A stretch of 64,000 nucleotides of DNA, taken from Ophiura sarsii. Its lineage: Eukaryota > Echinodermata > Ophiuroidea > Amphilepidida > Ophiuridae. A model generated the notes under the pieces. It saw nothing but the letters and a program-made list of their open reading frames with translations, was not told where the DNA came from and searched no databases. This document shows positions 33,401-48,400 of this stretch, piece by piece. The translations under genes were made by a program, and so were the position numbers. The first letter of the stretch is position 1, and every line of letters starts with the position of its first letter. Location: NCBI GenBank assembly GCA_035610835.1, contig CM069444.1, forward strand, positions 2,114,875 to 2,178,874. The letters are read 5' to 3'.

Positions 33401-36400
33401 CCCATATCTTCAATATTACTAGCATCGGTCTTTCTCATTGTCCATGAGATGCGAAGCATGCGCCTCCAACACCACATCTCGAATGTGGGACAAGGTCAGG
33501 GTTGTAGCTACGCCGAGCGGCGCCGGGCGGGCTAGCCCAGTGCTGGGCCCGAAATTGGGCTGGCCGCCCGGCACTCAAAAAAAAGATTTTTTTTTTTTTA
33601 AATTTTTTTTATTTAATTTTTTTACAATTTGTGGATAAAATCATTAAACTGCCTCATAAAAAGAGACATTATGTGGCAGGAACCCTCAAAGTGCCTTAAA
33701 AAAAGCCTAAAAACATCCCGGCCCCTGAGCCGCGAGAATTATGTAACCAAATAGTGAAATATTGAGCCCAAATAGCGAAATATTGAGCCCAAATAGCGAA
33801 ATATTGAGCCCGGCACTCAAAATGCTCTGGCTACAACCCTGGACAAGGTCATAATACATGTAAGTCAAATTTCTGAACTTTGATACATCTTGTATCTAAC
33901 CAAAGGCTCAAATTCATGCAAATAAAGAATTAAAGTACATTTTGAGGAATTCAATTTTTATTTTATTTTACTCCATTGATTTGTTAACGTAACCAAAACT
34001 TTAAATGCCTATAACTTGACAATTTGTATTTGCTGTTTTGAGACAAAGTGTATTTCATTCATCTGTAACTTTAGCTTGGAATGTGATATGACCTTGACTT
34101 GGGTACCAAAATGTCCCTAATAACATTTAAATATTATCATGATATCAATAACTCAATATTCATATATCACCAAATTTTATTGACTGAATGAAGGTGAAAA
34201 TTGACTTAAGTGGTATTATGATGATTGAATTATGTAAGGGATCTTGATGAAAATATGTGTCCATTGATTGATGGTTGATTACTGCATGGTGGGCAAATAT
34301 CCTCTTTGTTTTGCCGCATCAACTTGAGCATAGACACATCATAAACTTCACATAGTGTGTATCATTTTGATGTTAAGCAACATAACCTTTAAATAAGCCG
34401 ATAAGCTGCAGCTTATACACAATAAAGTATGAAAAAATTGAGAGCATGTGTGGTCTAGTGGATAGCCAAAGGACTCACAATACAGAGGTTGTGAGTTCTA
34501 GCCCCGCTACGGCCAACATGTTTGTATCCTTGGGCAAGGTACTTAGTCCCAATTGCCTCGTGGTTAGGAAGTCACATAGAAATGGTGGTCCTGTGCATCA
34601 GAAGAGTTATCCCCAAGCATGTTAAAAAGGTCACAGACTCCTTCGTAAAGAGTAGGGGATCTGTACACACACACACACATAATATGTTTTCCTATCAGTA
34701 GCATAGCCAGGGGGGGGGGCACCCTGAAAAAACCAAATTGATCAGGAAGGCAGCGGAAAAATCGAGAAGGCAAAGGAAGGGAAAGAAAGGGAGAAGAGGA
34801 GACAAAAAGGGAAGGAAAGGGTAAAGGGAAAAGAAGCGGACAGAAAGGAGAAAGGAAGACAGGAAAATTTGTTGGAAATTGCAGTTTTTTACGCCGTTAT
34901 GGGGATGCAACGCCCCTACCCCTACTACTTCTAAGCCTATCTCCAAGCGCATGTGCGGATGGTTTACGATGACCTAATCAACCGAGCCTATATAGTGAGC
35001 GCGGTATACTGCACGAACGAGTAGCTGATGGTCGTGGCCTAGTGGGTGGGACGACGGGGTGATTATCAATTCCCGGTCGGTCCCTGGCGATTAAGTGGGT
35101 GTTTTCTCTTCCAAAATGGTGATCCTGGTTAAAAACCCTAAACCAGGTTAGGGTTAAAACACATCCTGGTTAAAAACCCTAAACCAGGCCAGGTTAAAAC
35201 ACCCAGTATCATACTAATGTTTGAGACATGTTTTTCTTCAAATTTGTTTTTGTTTTATAGAACAAGGAGGTAAATCAGATTTCAAGAGGCTGCCATTTGA
35301 CCATTGTAGGTAAGTCTTTATTTCTTCTCTGGTATAATGCCACACACAGGTACCACAAGTCCTATATGACATGGCTGCCCTATTCTGCCGATTGCAGTGA
35401 TGGCACAGAATGGAATACTGATTCCCGATTGGTCAGTTATGGCCGTTCAAAGTTACTCCCTGGTGTGAAAGATTGCTATTGTAGTGAATGGTGAAGCAAA
35501 CAAAATCACACTTTACTCCAAACTTACTTGTTAAAATAGCTTCTTTGTTCAGTATATTAACAATAATGATATTGTACAGCTGTATCTTAAAATAGAATTA
35601 ATGGTGTCTGGTTAAAAACCATTAATAAAATACAAATTTCCCTGCACTCCTTACACACTCCATGGTAAGTTTCACGACAGTTATGGTGAGTGAACGTACC
35701 AAATTCAACAACTGCGATAAATGGTGGTGTTTGCGACACGATTTGTGCGTTTGATGTTAAGTATTATCTTGTAGCAAGAGGTAGCGAAGGCATTTATTTT
35801 ACACTTCACATCTTATGATATCACCCAGGATTCACAGCCATACAGTAAGATCGTCACGCAGGTGGTATTGAATAATTTTCCCTTTATTGTGATAGCTATT
35901 TGAGGTTTCCTCCAAAGGCATTCTAACTTCCAGAATGCGCACCATGCTAATGCCTTGCATAAATGTGTTAAGGTCCCTTGCACCTGATGCCATCATAGAG
36001 CCAAGATACCTGAAATCTGTCACATGGCTGATGGTATCCTCATAGACTTGCTGGGTGAGGATTGCAGTTGCCAAGGTTGTTTGCTGCTGCAGCAGTTTTT
36101 CCAGCTGTGTCTGAGCTCGCGGAATTGTGGTCTAGAGTAGGCGATGTCATCAGCAAAATCTAGGTAGTTTAGAACAACGGCAGGATAGCACAAATTTAAC
36201 ACATTTGGGTTAAAATCACAGAAATGTTAATTTTGACCCCCCACCCCCCACCAAACAAATGCCTGACCGATCGACCCTACCTGAGAGGAGGTATTTTTTT
36301 GTCGAACTACCGGCCAATTGGTCAGAAAGATAGATACATCATTTATTGTGCCAATCAGAGACAGTGTTAGAATAATTGTATCCCTGATAAAGATTGGAGT

Positions 36401-39400
36401 GAAATATTTTACAAGCTACATTTTGATTGGCTATTCAAATGAGTATATCTTGCAATACACCAAGATAGGCCGGTTGTGCCCAGGGGGTTAATGAACATAA
36501 TGATACTCCATAGCATAGCTATTAATACCATTAACAATTTGGTGACATTTTCTCTCCACCAAAGACGTTCTAACACATTTTACACCTATCAGTTTATCAT
36601 TGCAGCCTTACGAGCATCCATACTCGACTAAGGATGGCATTATATTTGATCTGGTTCACATCGTGCCCTATCTTAAGAAGTTTAAGACTAACCCCATCAC
36701 AGGAGAGGTGAGTTTACTCAAAATCTCTACAATCTTTTTTACAAGAGAAATGTGTACACTAAGGGCCAAAGTTTACCGTTTTGTAATTGTCGAATTCCGT
36801 GTTTTTCCGCTTTGTAAATTTTGCATTTTTCTGTGATGTAATTTTCCCCAAGAAAGCTTAAAATTTACGATCTATAAAACCAAAATAAACACACTTTACA
36901 GAAAAACACATAATTTTTATTGTATGTTTTGTTTTATTACGTATTGTTTTTTAATATTTATTTTGTTTTATTGAAGACTATTTATAAATTGTGTGTTTTG
37001 GACGTTTTTTGTGCATTTTTTCCCCTTCTTTTCATCAAATTGTCGTTTTCCGCGTTTAACCTTAATTCCGCGATTTTCGCGTAAACTTTGGCCCTTAGTG
37101 TACACCCTGGGGGGGGGGGGGGGGGGGGGGGGTTAGGGTTCTCAAATCACTTGATGGGGTGGATATGCCGCTGGAGGTTTGAAACCCTCTGTCTCACTTT
37201 TAGGGATGCTTTACCTCCAAAAAATTGCTGATTTGACTGGATTTTGTATGTGATTTGGGACCCATGTGTGTTTTTTATTTGCGATTTGAGACCCATGTTT
37301 AGGGTTTATTTCACGACTTGGGACCTATGTTTAGTGTTTTTCAGCTCAAATCATACCACATGTTTTGGACATTTTTGCAAAAATGTGACCCATTTAAACA
37401 GCATATATACCTCTTTTTCCTTTTAAAATGAGCGTAAAAATCCCTAAAATCTAAAATTTTTGCAGTTTTTTGACAAGCAGTTTTGTTGGTAGACATTCAT
37501 TTGCACATGATTTGTTTTAAAAACAATTCCTAAAAAACAGGTCTGACCCATAGAACAGGTTTTTTGTTGCCTTAAAAGCATATGCAGAGATGTTTTGGAC
37601 TGTGGAAAAAGTTTTAAAGTTGCTTCAAAACTAATGGTAAACATAACACAGGAATTTGTTTAAAAAGCTTAGGCCATGAAAAATAAATATATAGCGCCAC
37701 AAACGTGTTCAAATGATATCTCCATACTGAACATGCTAAACTGATCAAACACATTGAAAATAATTCTGTAGATAAAAGTGGCTGTTTTTTGCTAGTGATT
37801 AGATCATGTTTATTCATGAGCTGATCAAAGCACACTTTAGGAACTGTATTTTTTCACAGAGGTTGTGTGTAAATATTGAAGACTGGAAAGATTTAGTAAA
37901 GATTATGCCCTGGAGGTAAAGGCAATATTTTCATTTATTCTTATATACCTACCTTGTTATTTTCAACACAGGCGATGGATGCCAAGGCTCTTATCAAGCT
38001 GAATATTGCACAAAACTCAAAGGGTAAGTCTTACGAACTGTCGAGATTTAGACAATGAAATGATCTCAAGACTGCCACCAATTGTTGTGATTTAGACAAA
38101 GTTATTGAGATAAAGAAGACACTCATACACGTTCAATACAGTTGCATATTCTTATTAAATCATAAGCTCGAAGTGTGCATGTCAAAAGCTACATACAGAA
38201 TAGTATGTACCGGCTATATACAGGCTATCATAGATGTGTTGTGGTCAAGTGCAACCACCAGAATGACTGTCCCTAGCTAATTATTGCCCCTTTTATAGGT
38301 TTTGGTCCCACCCACAATTGTTACCCAAAGTCAATAAGCTACACTATCTCCACACAATCTGTGAGACATTTTGCGGGCTGCACACAATCTGTGAGAGAGT
38401 TTGCGGGCTGCACACAATCTGTGACACATTTTGTGTAGATAAACAATGTGCATGAAATTGCGGGCCCCCTATGAAGAGTTGAAGTTGTTATTCTGAAATC
38501 TCTACAGTACAGTACATAACAACATTTATAAAGCAGTTCCTTTCCATAAAGATTAATGCGCCATGAAACAAAAAAATAAACAATAATGCAAACAGAGTCA
38601 ATACGATGGATAGAAATGAGACTTCAAAATCTTTGGCAAATATAACAAGTATTTTCAGTTTATGCTCGGAGGCATAGCAGCCATGTAGACTTATGTTGGA
38701 TTTGATTATGGTGATACTAAACTGTATACATTATGTACTCCACTGAACGACACAGGGCGCTGCATTTTTTAAAAGGGGGGTTTTAATGGGGGTTAATTCT
38801 TCAAGCGCTAGTAACGATAAGACACCACGATGTTGACTTGTTTATATCCAAGGCTCAAGATAAGCTACCATAGCGTCTGGTTATGCTGAAAAATAAACAA
38901 CCGAGGGCTGATATTTTGTCCAGCGTCCATTGACGATCAGGAAGCTTGCCCAAGACTGGTTCGAGTATGTTATTTGGAAGTCTCCACAATTCATTACAGC
39001 AGAGTTTAAGTAGAAAAATACTCATTTTTATCAGCGAAATCCAATTATAATTTGACGGCATGATTGTCATGATTATTGTGGGATTCCCCTTATATTAGAT
39101 GTAGCAACATGCAAAAGGCGAGTTTACTTCTCAGTTAAAATATATGCCTTTAAATCTTATTTGATTTAATAAAAAGTTAGCTCCCGGTAGACTTAAAGTA
39201 GCTCCTGGTTCTCAATAAATCCCATGATCCGGGAGCTCCCAGTAAAAAAATCTTGAGCCTTGTTTATATCGCTATACATCGCTGTTGTGTTGTCAATCGA
39301 GAATGTGAATTGCGCTGCAGCCACATCGTATTTTGAACGATTTTATCGCAAAAATGTATTCATCTCATGATTTATAGCTAAAGAGCTCAACTTTGCAAGC

Positions 39401-42400
39401 AAATTTGTTGTATTTTAAGACAAGAAAAGTTACTTTTATGTACATTGTTTTATCAAATTTGTATGGGGGACGTAGGGATTTTCCAGGGGGGAGGGGTAAT
39501 AGAGCAGGGGGATTAATGGAGTTTTGAGTGCAGCAACAGAGCTCTTTATGGTCTTTGCGGGTGTTATGGTTGTTAAGGGCTTGAGTTGATACAATCCAGA
39601 ATTTACATAGAGAATAAAATAAAGTTCATAGCTGTTTTGTTTTTAATCTTTTATCACAAAAATAATGCTTTTTGTTAGATGATTTATTCAAACAACAATA
39701 CATTTCACCCTTTACTGAATCGGCAAATCCAGCGAGCTTTTGACCAACTTCTTGCTATGAATACTTGTGTTCTTTAGCACACACACATACCCCAACCCTG
39801 TGTTATATGAACAACGCATACTCTGGCAACTTTGTGTAGAGTACGCTTGAACAACTTTACGCACTGAAGGTATGAATTAAGCCCCGCCCCAAACTATAGT
39901 GCGTATTGGCCAAAAATCAGCCGAAAACCAACCAAATTGCCTGTCGACATTCAACACCACACATGCTATGTACATGTATGTGACTAGTCACATCAAAAAG
40001 GACATGGCTAACACAGTTTTGAGATCGAGGACAATATATTTGGTGAAATTTAAGGAAAATAATCGAAATTCATATCTTGAGATTACAATGTCCGATTGCC
40101 TTTAAAACATGGTATTATTTCAAAGCTTAAAATGTGCTCTTTCAAGTCATACCAAGAACTCATAATTGATTCAGGCCTCCAACATGTCCATTTTGATGTG
40201 CAGGTCACATAAGAATGTTATAATAATGTTTGTTTTGTATTTATTTACTACAGGCAAATATCACTGTCCAGTGACATTTAAGGTGTTCACCAATAACTCA
40301 CACATCATGGCTGTTAAGACCACAGGCAATGTATATGCCTATGAGGTGAGATATAGTGGAAGGTCCCATGACATGGTAGTAATTCAATTCATGTATATGC
40401 CTATGAGGTGAAATATAGTGGAAGGCCCCATGACATCACTGCAAATTATGAGCGTTTACTTTTGGACAAACTAAAAGTAAACCCCAAAGTAAACGCAATA
40501 CTAAACACTATGTGAGCCAAACAACTAAGCTGTTTTCCACCTAGCCTCTAATCAATAACTGTCCCATTATATCACAGATGGTGGAAACATCTGTGATTAT
40601 ATTCACTCACTTGGAGCCTGCTTTGAGGTCAATTGGGTGCAAAATGCAAGAAACGTTTAGTTTTGCGTTTACTTTTTCGATTAGTTTTGTGTTTAGAATT
40701 GCGTTTACTTTTGAGTTTACTTTTAGTTTGTCCAAAAGTAAACGCTCATAATTTGCAGGGTAGTAAGGCATAATGTCATAACTGAGATGACCGTTTTTAT
40801 CCCGATATATACCATTTATTCATGACTAATTCTTTACAAAAATAATCTAGTTATCAACGGGTCTGTAATTCAATTGTTCATTGTGTCAAGATTCCGGGTG
40901 GTTTGTGGTTGAATATTTTGGGATAATCTCCGGTTTTTTGGGGTTAATTAGTAGTTTTTCCCTAGATTTTAACCAGATTTTACCCTTAATTTTGAACGTG
41001 ATATATCAAGATAAAAACCATCATCTCAGTTATGACATTGTGCCTTATTCAATTCCAACTTCGTAATCCGAAAGTGGAATGACCGGAATTGCAAATGAAC
41101 TCGGAATTACATTTTAAAAGGGAAGTGCTGGGACTTACTAGAAATTGCTGGGTAAATCAGAATAGTGGGAATTATGGCCTGTCATGGGGCCTAGTTGAGA
41201 ATAGCAGTTGCTGTGACTGGGTAATTGTTTTGTCCAGGTGCTCGATTCTACTTAATATCTCTTGATAATTCTTAGTGTTTGTGTGTGGTGTGGTTTTTGG
41301 TGGAATTTATTTGAAGCCTTTTTACACTAAGTTGATGTTGGATAATATTTTGACCAGTTATCGCTGCATAGACTCATAACAGCCATTTTGTTATTGCGGT
41401 CATGGATTGGCTGATCAGAACTGGCGGCTGGGTATGATTTCATCTGGACTCTGAAGTCAAACTCACTTTTGAGGAAAGCGCACCTACAAATTAATCAGAC
41501 GTTATACTCTTTTAAACCTCTGTAGTTGTTACGGATTCCCATTGTGAAAGCCGTTCTAGTTTAGTATTAAAAGTAATAGGTCAATAAATGCGTATGTGTT
41601 GTTTCGAGAGAAATTAGACGAATCAATGCACTGAGGTTGATGTGTGAATAATGGCACGACCCCGCATGTGTTTTTTTTGAGAAACAAAAGCATATGCATG
41701 TATTGACCTAGTTTACACATGACACTACACAAATCAAAATTCACAATTTGAGCATAATTTTGATCTATGTAAAAATGAATGAAAACATGTTAACAAGTTT
41801 GCTACACCCGCAGTGAAAATCGAACCTGCGATTCCTGAACAACGAATCAAAAGCGTGTGGTGCGTGTATTGAATGGCGCACATGCGGAGTGCATTAGACA
41901 CTTGCAATGCACTCCGCATACTTTAGTGTCTTGCTTTCTGATTGGTTCAACACTACTAAGAGTGTATGAATATCATACACTGCAAATTATGAGCGTTAAC
42001 TTTTGGACAAACTAAAAGTAAACTCAAAAGTGAACGCAATACTAAACACTTATGTGAGCCCAACAACTAAGCTGTTTTCTACCCACCCACTAATAAATAA
42101 CTGTCCCATTATATCACAGATGGTGAAACATCTGTGATTATATTCACACACTTGGAGCGCGCTTTGAGGTCAATTGGGTGCAAAATGCAAGAAATGTTTA
42201 GTTTTGCGTTTACTTTTACGTTTACTTTTGTGTTTACTTTTGTGTTTACTTTTGTGTTTACTTTTGTGTTTACTTTTGTGTTTAGAATTGCATTTACTTT
42301 TGAGTTTACTTTTATTTTTTCCAAAAGTAAACGCTCATAATTTGCAGTGATATAAATCCAATGACTGTTTTACCCCAAAACTTTTTTTTTTAATCTTTTT

Positions 42401-45400
42401 TTTGTTTTGAATTTTTTGAATTTTTTTGAATTTTTTGTTGACATTTTTTATTTTTTACAAATATTAGCCAAAAAAAAAAAAAAATCAAAAAAATTAAAAA
42501 AAATTAAAAAAAGAGGTTTTTGTGTAGGAATGATAAAGAGGGTCGGGCGGACGAGGACAATCAAACAACTTTTTTTTTTCACTTACTAAGACTAAGAGTG
42601 TATGAATATCATACATCCATGACTGTTTTCCACAGGCTATTGAAGAGCTGAACATCAAGCCCAAGAACTGGAAAGATTTGTTGACGGACGAGCCGTTCTT
42701 GAGGAAGGACCTCATCACCCTGCAAGATCCGACAGATGTGGAGAAGTTTAACATCTCTGCATTCTACCATGTGCAAAACAACATTAAGGTGGAAACAGAA
42801 GGTGAGGCCAAAAATAAAATATGTTTTGTTTGTCCTAGATTAATGTTTGGTATGGAGGTGGAAGGTGTTGCTGTTGGGTAATAATCCAACACACTCTGTT
42901 TTTGTTTTGTTTCTTCATTTGCAAAATAACATGAAATTAGAAAAGGTGAAAAATAAATTGTGGCCTAACTTTCTTTGTCTCCTTCATATGTTTTGCCTAG
43001 TCATTAGCGATATCAAAAAAATGCGATAATCGAAATTCGAAAAATCAATATCGAGATTAATTGATTGATCGCCATTTTGGAACTGTTTTGGAACTTCCGA
43101 AAATCAAATCACCCGCTGCCCTATTAAACCTTTTAACCACCGTCAGTCGCACGGAAGCTGTGCTGAAACTCCGCCCGTACAGCGCTGTTGACCTTTCAAC
43201 TCGAGATCCAAGAAAAATCCCCTATTCCCTGAATCAATCAATCACACAATTTTGCCCATAAAAAGCCCATGGTTTGTTTGTCCGAGACTTTGCCTGGGAT
43301 GGGGGTAGTGGGTTGGGGTTGGCAGAAGTGGCTATCATGAAGAAATTCAACATTTCCATGTTCCATGCAAAACAACATGAATGTAGGAGTTCAGGCCAAA
43401 AATGAAATGTAATTTGTTTGTCCTTGTAAGCCTGGGTTGACGAAGGGGTTAGGTTTGGGGAGTTGAATTGTGAATAGTGGCTACTGTGGAGAAAATCAAC
43501 ATCTCTGGGTTTTTTATGTGACAAACTTTATGAATGTGACTTTTGTTGTCATTAACAGTGGGGGCATGGGGAAGGGATTAATGTTGAGTGAGTCAATTAA
43601 GAAATGCAATGAAATCTAGATAGTTATCATCTGTAAAATAAAATGAAGGTGGGAACAGAACCTGAGGCCCCAAATTAAATGATTTGTTTCCTCCATACAT
43701 CATAAATTTTGCATTCAATTGCAGTCAGGATTTTCTCTTATTTTTAAAAATGTTGATGGAAAGGAATAAAAGATGGAATGAATGTTAACAAATTGATCGG
43801 TAACATTTGATTGATTGATTGATTGATAAAGATTGATTGATTGATTGATTGATTGATAAAGATTGATTGATTGATTGATAATTGATTGCCTGACTGATTG
43901 TTTGATCCAGTGGTTTCTGCTTGTTTTTGTACACACAGTTGAGAAGAAGGCCAAAGCAGGAGCTTCGTATAACCTCAATGCTACCAGCTCCACAGCTAAA
44001 GATGTACTGAAAGAACTATACAGGGATTATAAACCAGCGGTGAGTAATAGAATAATAAAGACCTACACCTAACACAAAAAGTCCCTGACCGGTGCTTTCA
44101 AGATGGCTAATCCAAAATTATTAATCGATACAAACAATCTGAGATATACATTTCATGAGCAAATTTCTTTTCAATAGTTTGGTACCTCATTCATAAAAAT
44201 CGAGTAGATATGGTTGATGTTATGATTGTTTAATCGACCACTTACACTAAAATTGGGTTTCAATGGGATATCCTTGCTTAGTGTGTGATTACGCATTGAA
44301 TGTGTGTGTACCGACCCCCTGTTGATGCCTGTTACCCATTCATAAGTGCAAAAGTATCCAGTCGATCTTTATCTTCGGAGAAGAAATTTGTCCATTTACT
44401 GCATATCTCAGATTTTTGGTACCAATTATTGATCTTGGATTAGCCAACATCAAAGCGCCTGGTCAGGGACTTTTTGTGCTAGGTGTATAACCTCAATGCT
44501 ACCAGCTCCACAGCTAAAGATGTACTGCAAGAACTATACAGGGAATATAAACCAGCGGTGAGCAACGGAATAATAAAGATAGACCAAGGAAAAAAATCCC
44601 TGTATTACAGGCCTGACCAACCCATATTTCTCAAACTAAAGATTAAAAATGCAAGCTCTGAAGTGACTTCTAGAAGTATGGGAAGGCATAGTTAGCCATA
44701 CATTATGAATTCCCATTGGCTGTCTGTAATACAAATATGGATTTTGATTATAAAAATAAGATTCCAAAAAAATTCATCACATATTGAAACTAAAATTATT
44801 TCATCCTAAAACCATCTGAGTTTGAAAATCAACCCAAGTTTAAGTATGATGTTTTGATCTTTTCTATAATGACATGGTTTTTGTTATCGGCTGATAACAT
44901 AGCCTTGTACACATAATTTAATCTTGGTTAGGCCAAACAAAGTAGAAGGTCTGTCTCAGAAGCCCGCCCGCATCGGTATGTGAAATGAGCTACGGCGCGT
45001 AGGTCTATGCGCTGGGGGCTAATTTTTTTCTTCTTTTTTTTCCTTCCTTCTTTTAAAAAAAGAAGAAGAGTTTAACAAAGTTCTCTGTAAGCTTGGATAA
45101 GCAAAAAAAAGAAGCAAAATACAACAAAAAACGCATACCTCATAGCACAGCACTTTTTTGCACAATGTTTCTGAGACAGACTTTCTATTTTGTTTGGCCT
45201 TAGTCATGACCATGCCTATATGTGCCGTCACCTGATATATATGGACAAATTCCCAGTCCTTCCCCCTCGGCATTTATTGATGTGGGATTCTCTTTTAAAG
45301 GTAGATGTTCTGATTGCTGGCCAGATTTTCAACTTGATGTTTTCTTTTTTACATGAACGTTCATCCTTAAAATTGTCGCATTCCAAAGTTAGATTGCATA

Positions 45401-48400
45401 ACTCCAATGGTTCTTATATTTTAGAAGCGTGAGGTCACAAGAAATTTGCCCATTGAGTAGTACACAGACTGTTGGTTGGTTATCCACCTTTGGCAGTAAT
45501 TCACCACATTTTAGCCTATACTTTCTAAATGGAACATTTCTGGCCCCTAAGATTTTACAGACATAAAGAGAAAAATATGGGGATTCTTCTGATATCAAAA
45601 TATCTTGATGCGAACAAAAATCATAGCCAACAAAATGTAAATAGATTTTCCTATGAAAATAACACTATATTCCTATCATCATTTCTTTGTAATTGCAGGA
45701 TAAAGTAGAAGATAACAAACCAGTGCCAGATCACCTAAATTCAGTGAGTATAAATCTGATAATAAACTCCTCAAAAAGTTCGGAAACTTTTTTCAATCAC
45801 CGATTTTCCGGATATTTTGTAATGTATTCATATTGTGTTTCCTCTCTATGAAAAGCTGATGTGTTCCTCTTTCTAACGATACCTCATTTGTAGCTATCAC
45901 TTGTTTCAGTGCCAAGCAATTTGCTTGAGAACATGGGGAGGTCACAATCTGAATGTGCTAAAATCATCATTATTTCGTGCTCAAAAGTCAATAGGTAGTA
46001 AGGTAAAGTGACATGCCGAGCGAAGCTCGTGCGCGGAGTGCTATCTCTTTTTCTTTGGCAATTAGGCCATACTCCTCTTTTTGTAATTTTTGCTGTGGGG
46101 GGTTCACCACTCCTCCCGCACAACGAGTCTGTGTTACCTTCCCAACATGAATTAATGCTGGTACCCATTTATACACCTGGGTAGAGAGGAGTAATTGTGG
46201 AAAAGTGCCTTGCCCAAGGACACAACACGCTGACCGCAACGGGACTCGAACCCACAACCTTTGTATTGTGGAGACAGAATGTATCTGTTGGACCACACGT
46301 GCCCGTCAAAGTCAATAGAGCATCACTCTACACTGTAGTTGTCAATGTAACAAGTCAGTGATCAGACAACACAGTTGTTCTTTTGAGCTTGAAAATGTGC
46401 GTGCCAAAATCATCATTATTTCATGCTCAAAGTCAATAGAGCATCACTCTACACTGTAGTTGTCAATGTAACAAGTCAGTGATCAGACAACACAGTTGTT
46501 CTTTTGAGAAGTTTATAAGAAGGAATTGAAATTCCCATAACCAATTATTTGCATGAAAAGTTTGGCCCGTCAACCCTAAAGTGTTGATAAAAAATGTTGT
46601 GAAAACGGCAATAATTGATATTTGTACATTTTCTTAGGCTCATTACAGTACAGGCATGATGGCTGCCGGATTCACATCAACAGCCATGACACCACAAACA
46701 ACGCACGAAGCAGGTCAGTAAGAAAACTATTGTAAAACGCTTAAAATTTGAGGGTATTTTATTTTCGCGAACAACCGAAAACCAACATTTTCGCGATTCC
46801 AACATTTTGCCATGGTTTATTTCGCGAGGATTTAATTTTGCAAATTTAAGGTTCTTGTGAAATTTGCAAAATTAAATGCCTCACAAAATTAAGGAGTTTT
46901 ACAATATCATATGCCTGTATCACAAGCACATTTTTGGTTGGACGTATCATCAATTTTCGTCAAAATCCGTATTGGGTATATATAGTCTATTTGGCCATCA
47001 CGAGACAGTGACGTAACAGCGTATTCTATTAATTGCAGTTTTTAACAAAAATAAGCGGTCATTTTGGAACCTGTGTCTGCGATTTTAAAACATTAGGGTG
47101 TTTTTTGGAGAGGACGTGTCCGTGAAGAAGAAACAAAATCAGAATGAGTATTGTGTCATATCAAATTGTCTTGAAATAGGAAAAATGGATGTTTTGAACC
47201 AGATGGGTCCTAGTTTTGGCGCAAAAAAGGGATATATTCAGAAAGTATCATTGAAATGGTGAAAAAGGGGGGTTATTTTCAGACAAAATGTCTGCGTTTT
47301 TGTGCAAAAAAGGGTCAAATTAGCATGTACGAAGAGAGAACACCGGGGCACCAGCGCCGGCACACTGCCATGTTTTTCCAAAGTTGTAATACGGCATATT
47401 TTTGTAATATTTCACAGTTTTTCACAGATTAAAACCATATTTCATACTTTTCATAAATATTTCCATCAATGCAGATATTATCGATGAGGACATCATTCGT
47501 TATGAAAGGATAAAGAAGAAAGGCTATGTGAGACTTGTAACCAATAAAGGAGTGATAAATATGGAACTGCATTGTGAAATGGTGAGTATTGAACACGCCG
47601 TAAATTAAGCACAAGTAGAGAGTTAAAGGTATATTATGTGATCTTTTTCATGGGACGCCCTCAATCCTCTAACAAAAATTGGAAGCAGAATTTCTTGCAG
47701 ATTTACTTTTCTGATCATAAATCATAAATATATTCCAAGTTACAGAGCGATACGATTCCTAATAACCTCAAAATCATGGTTTAAAGAGTGAATTAAGAGT
47801 AAAATTTGAAAAATAGATTGTACCGCTCGGTACAATCGAACTTCATACGCATTATATACATGGGGTGTCTAATATTTACACAGGTGACTAATGTTTACGT
47901 GGAGGTATTTGGTTCTCCGTTAGTGACCCTACGCTTGTTTGTGCGTACTAGTAAAGGACGGCAGATTGGGTCACACACACGTATATAGCTTCAAAATGTA
48001 GCTTCAGTTATTACAGTTAGTATAAAGAAATTTGTGTGATTGGGTAAAGAATTAAGGGATATGTGAGACTAGTGATCAACAAAGGAGTGCTTAATATTGA
48101 ATTAAATTGCAAAATGGGGAGTAATTAACATTTTCCATGCGGCTATTAGTTTCACCAAATACAAAACAGATTTTTCAGAAACCTTTCCAAACTTTCAGAG
48201 TCTATCTCAAGAATTATTGAACCAATACTAGACATGTTTGTACATGTTTGTTACATGGTGATTCTAAAAATGGTAATGAATTTCAATAATTTTGACATTT
48301 TTGAAACATTTTGTGAACTTTTTGAATGTCGTCTGCTGACGCCTGCCACATGGAAAGTGACTTAAAAGTGACTTAAAAGTCTTTAGTATCAGGTACAGCA

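Noticed and set aside
34445..34516. Functional tRNA gene
   Set aside because: A- and B-boxes are present but the cloverleaf stems do not pair well and the sequence continues into a SINE body.
42109..42340. Repetitive Val-Asn-Thr or Phe-Thr-rich peptides
   Set aside because: They translate the expanded 12-bp GTTTACTTTTGT repeat of a MITE.
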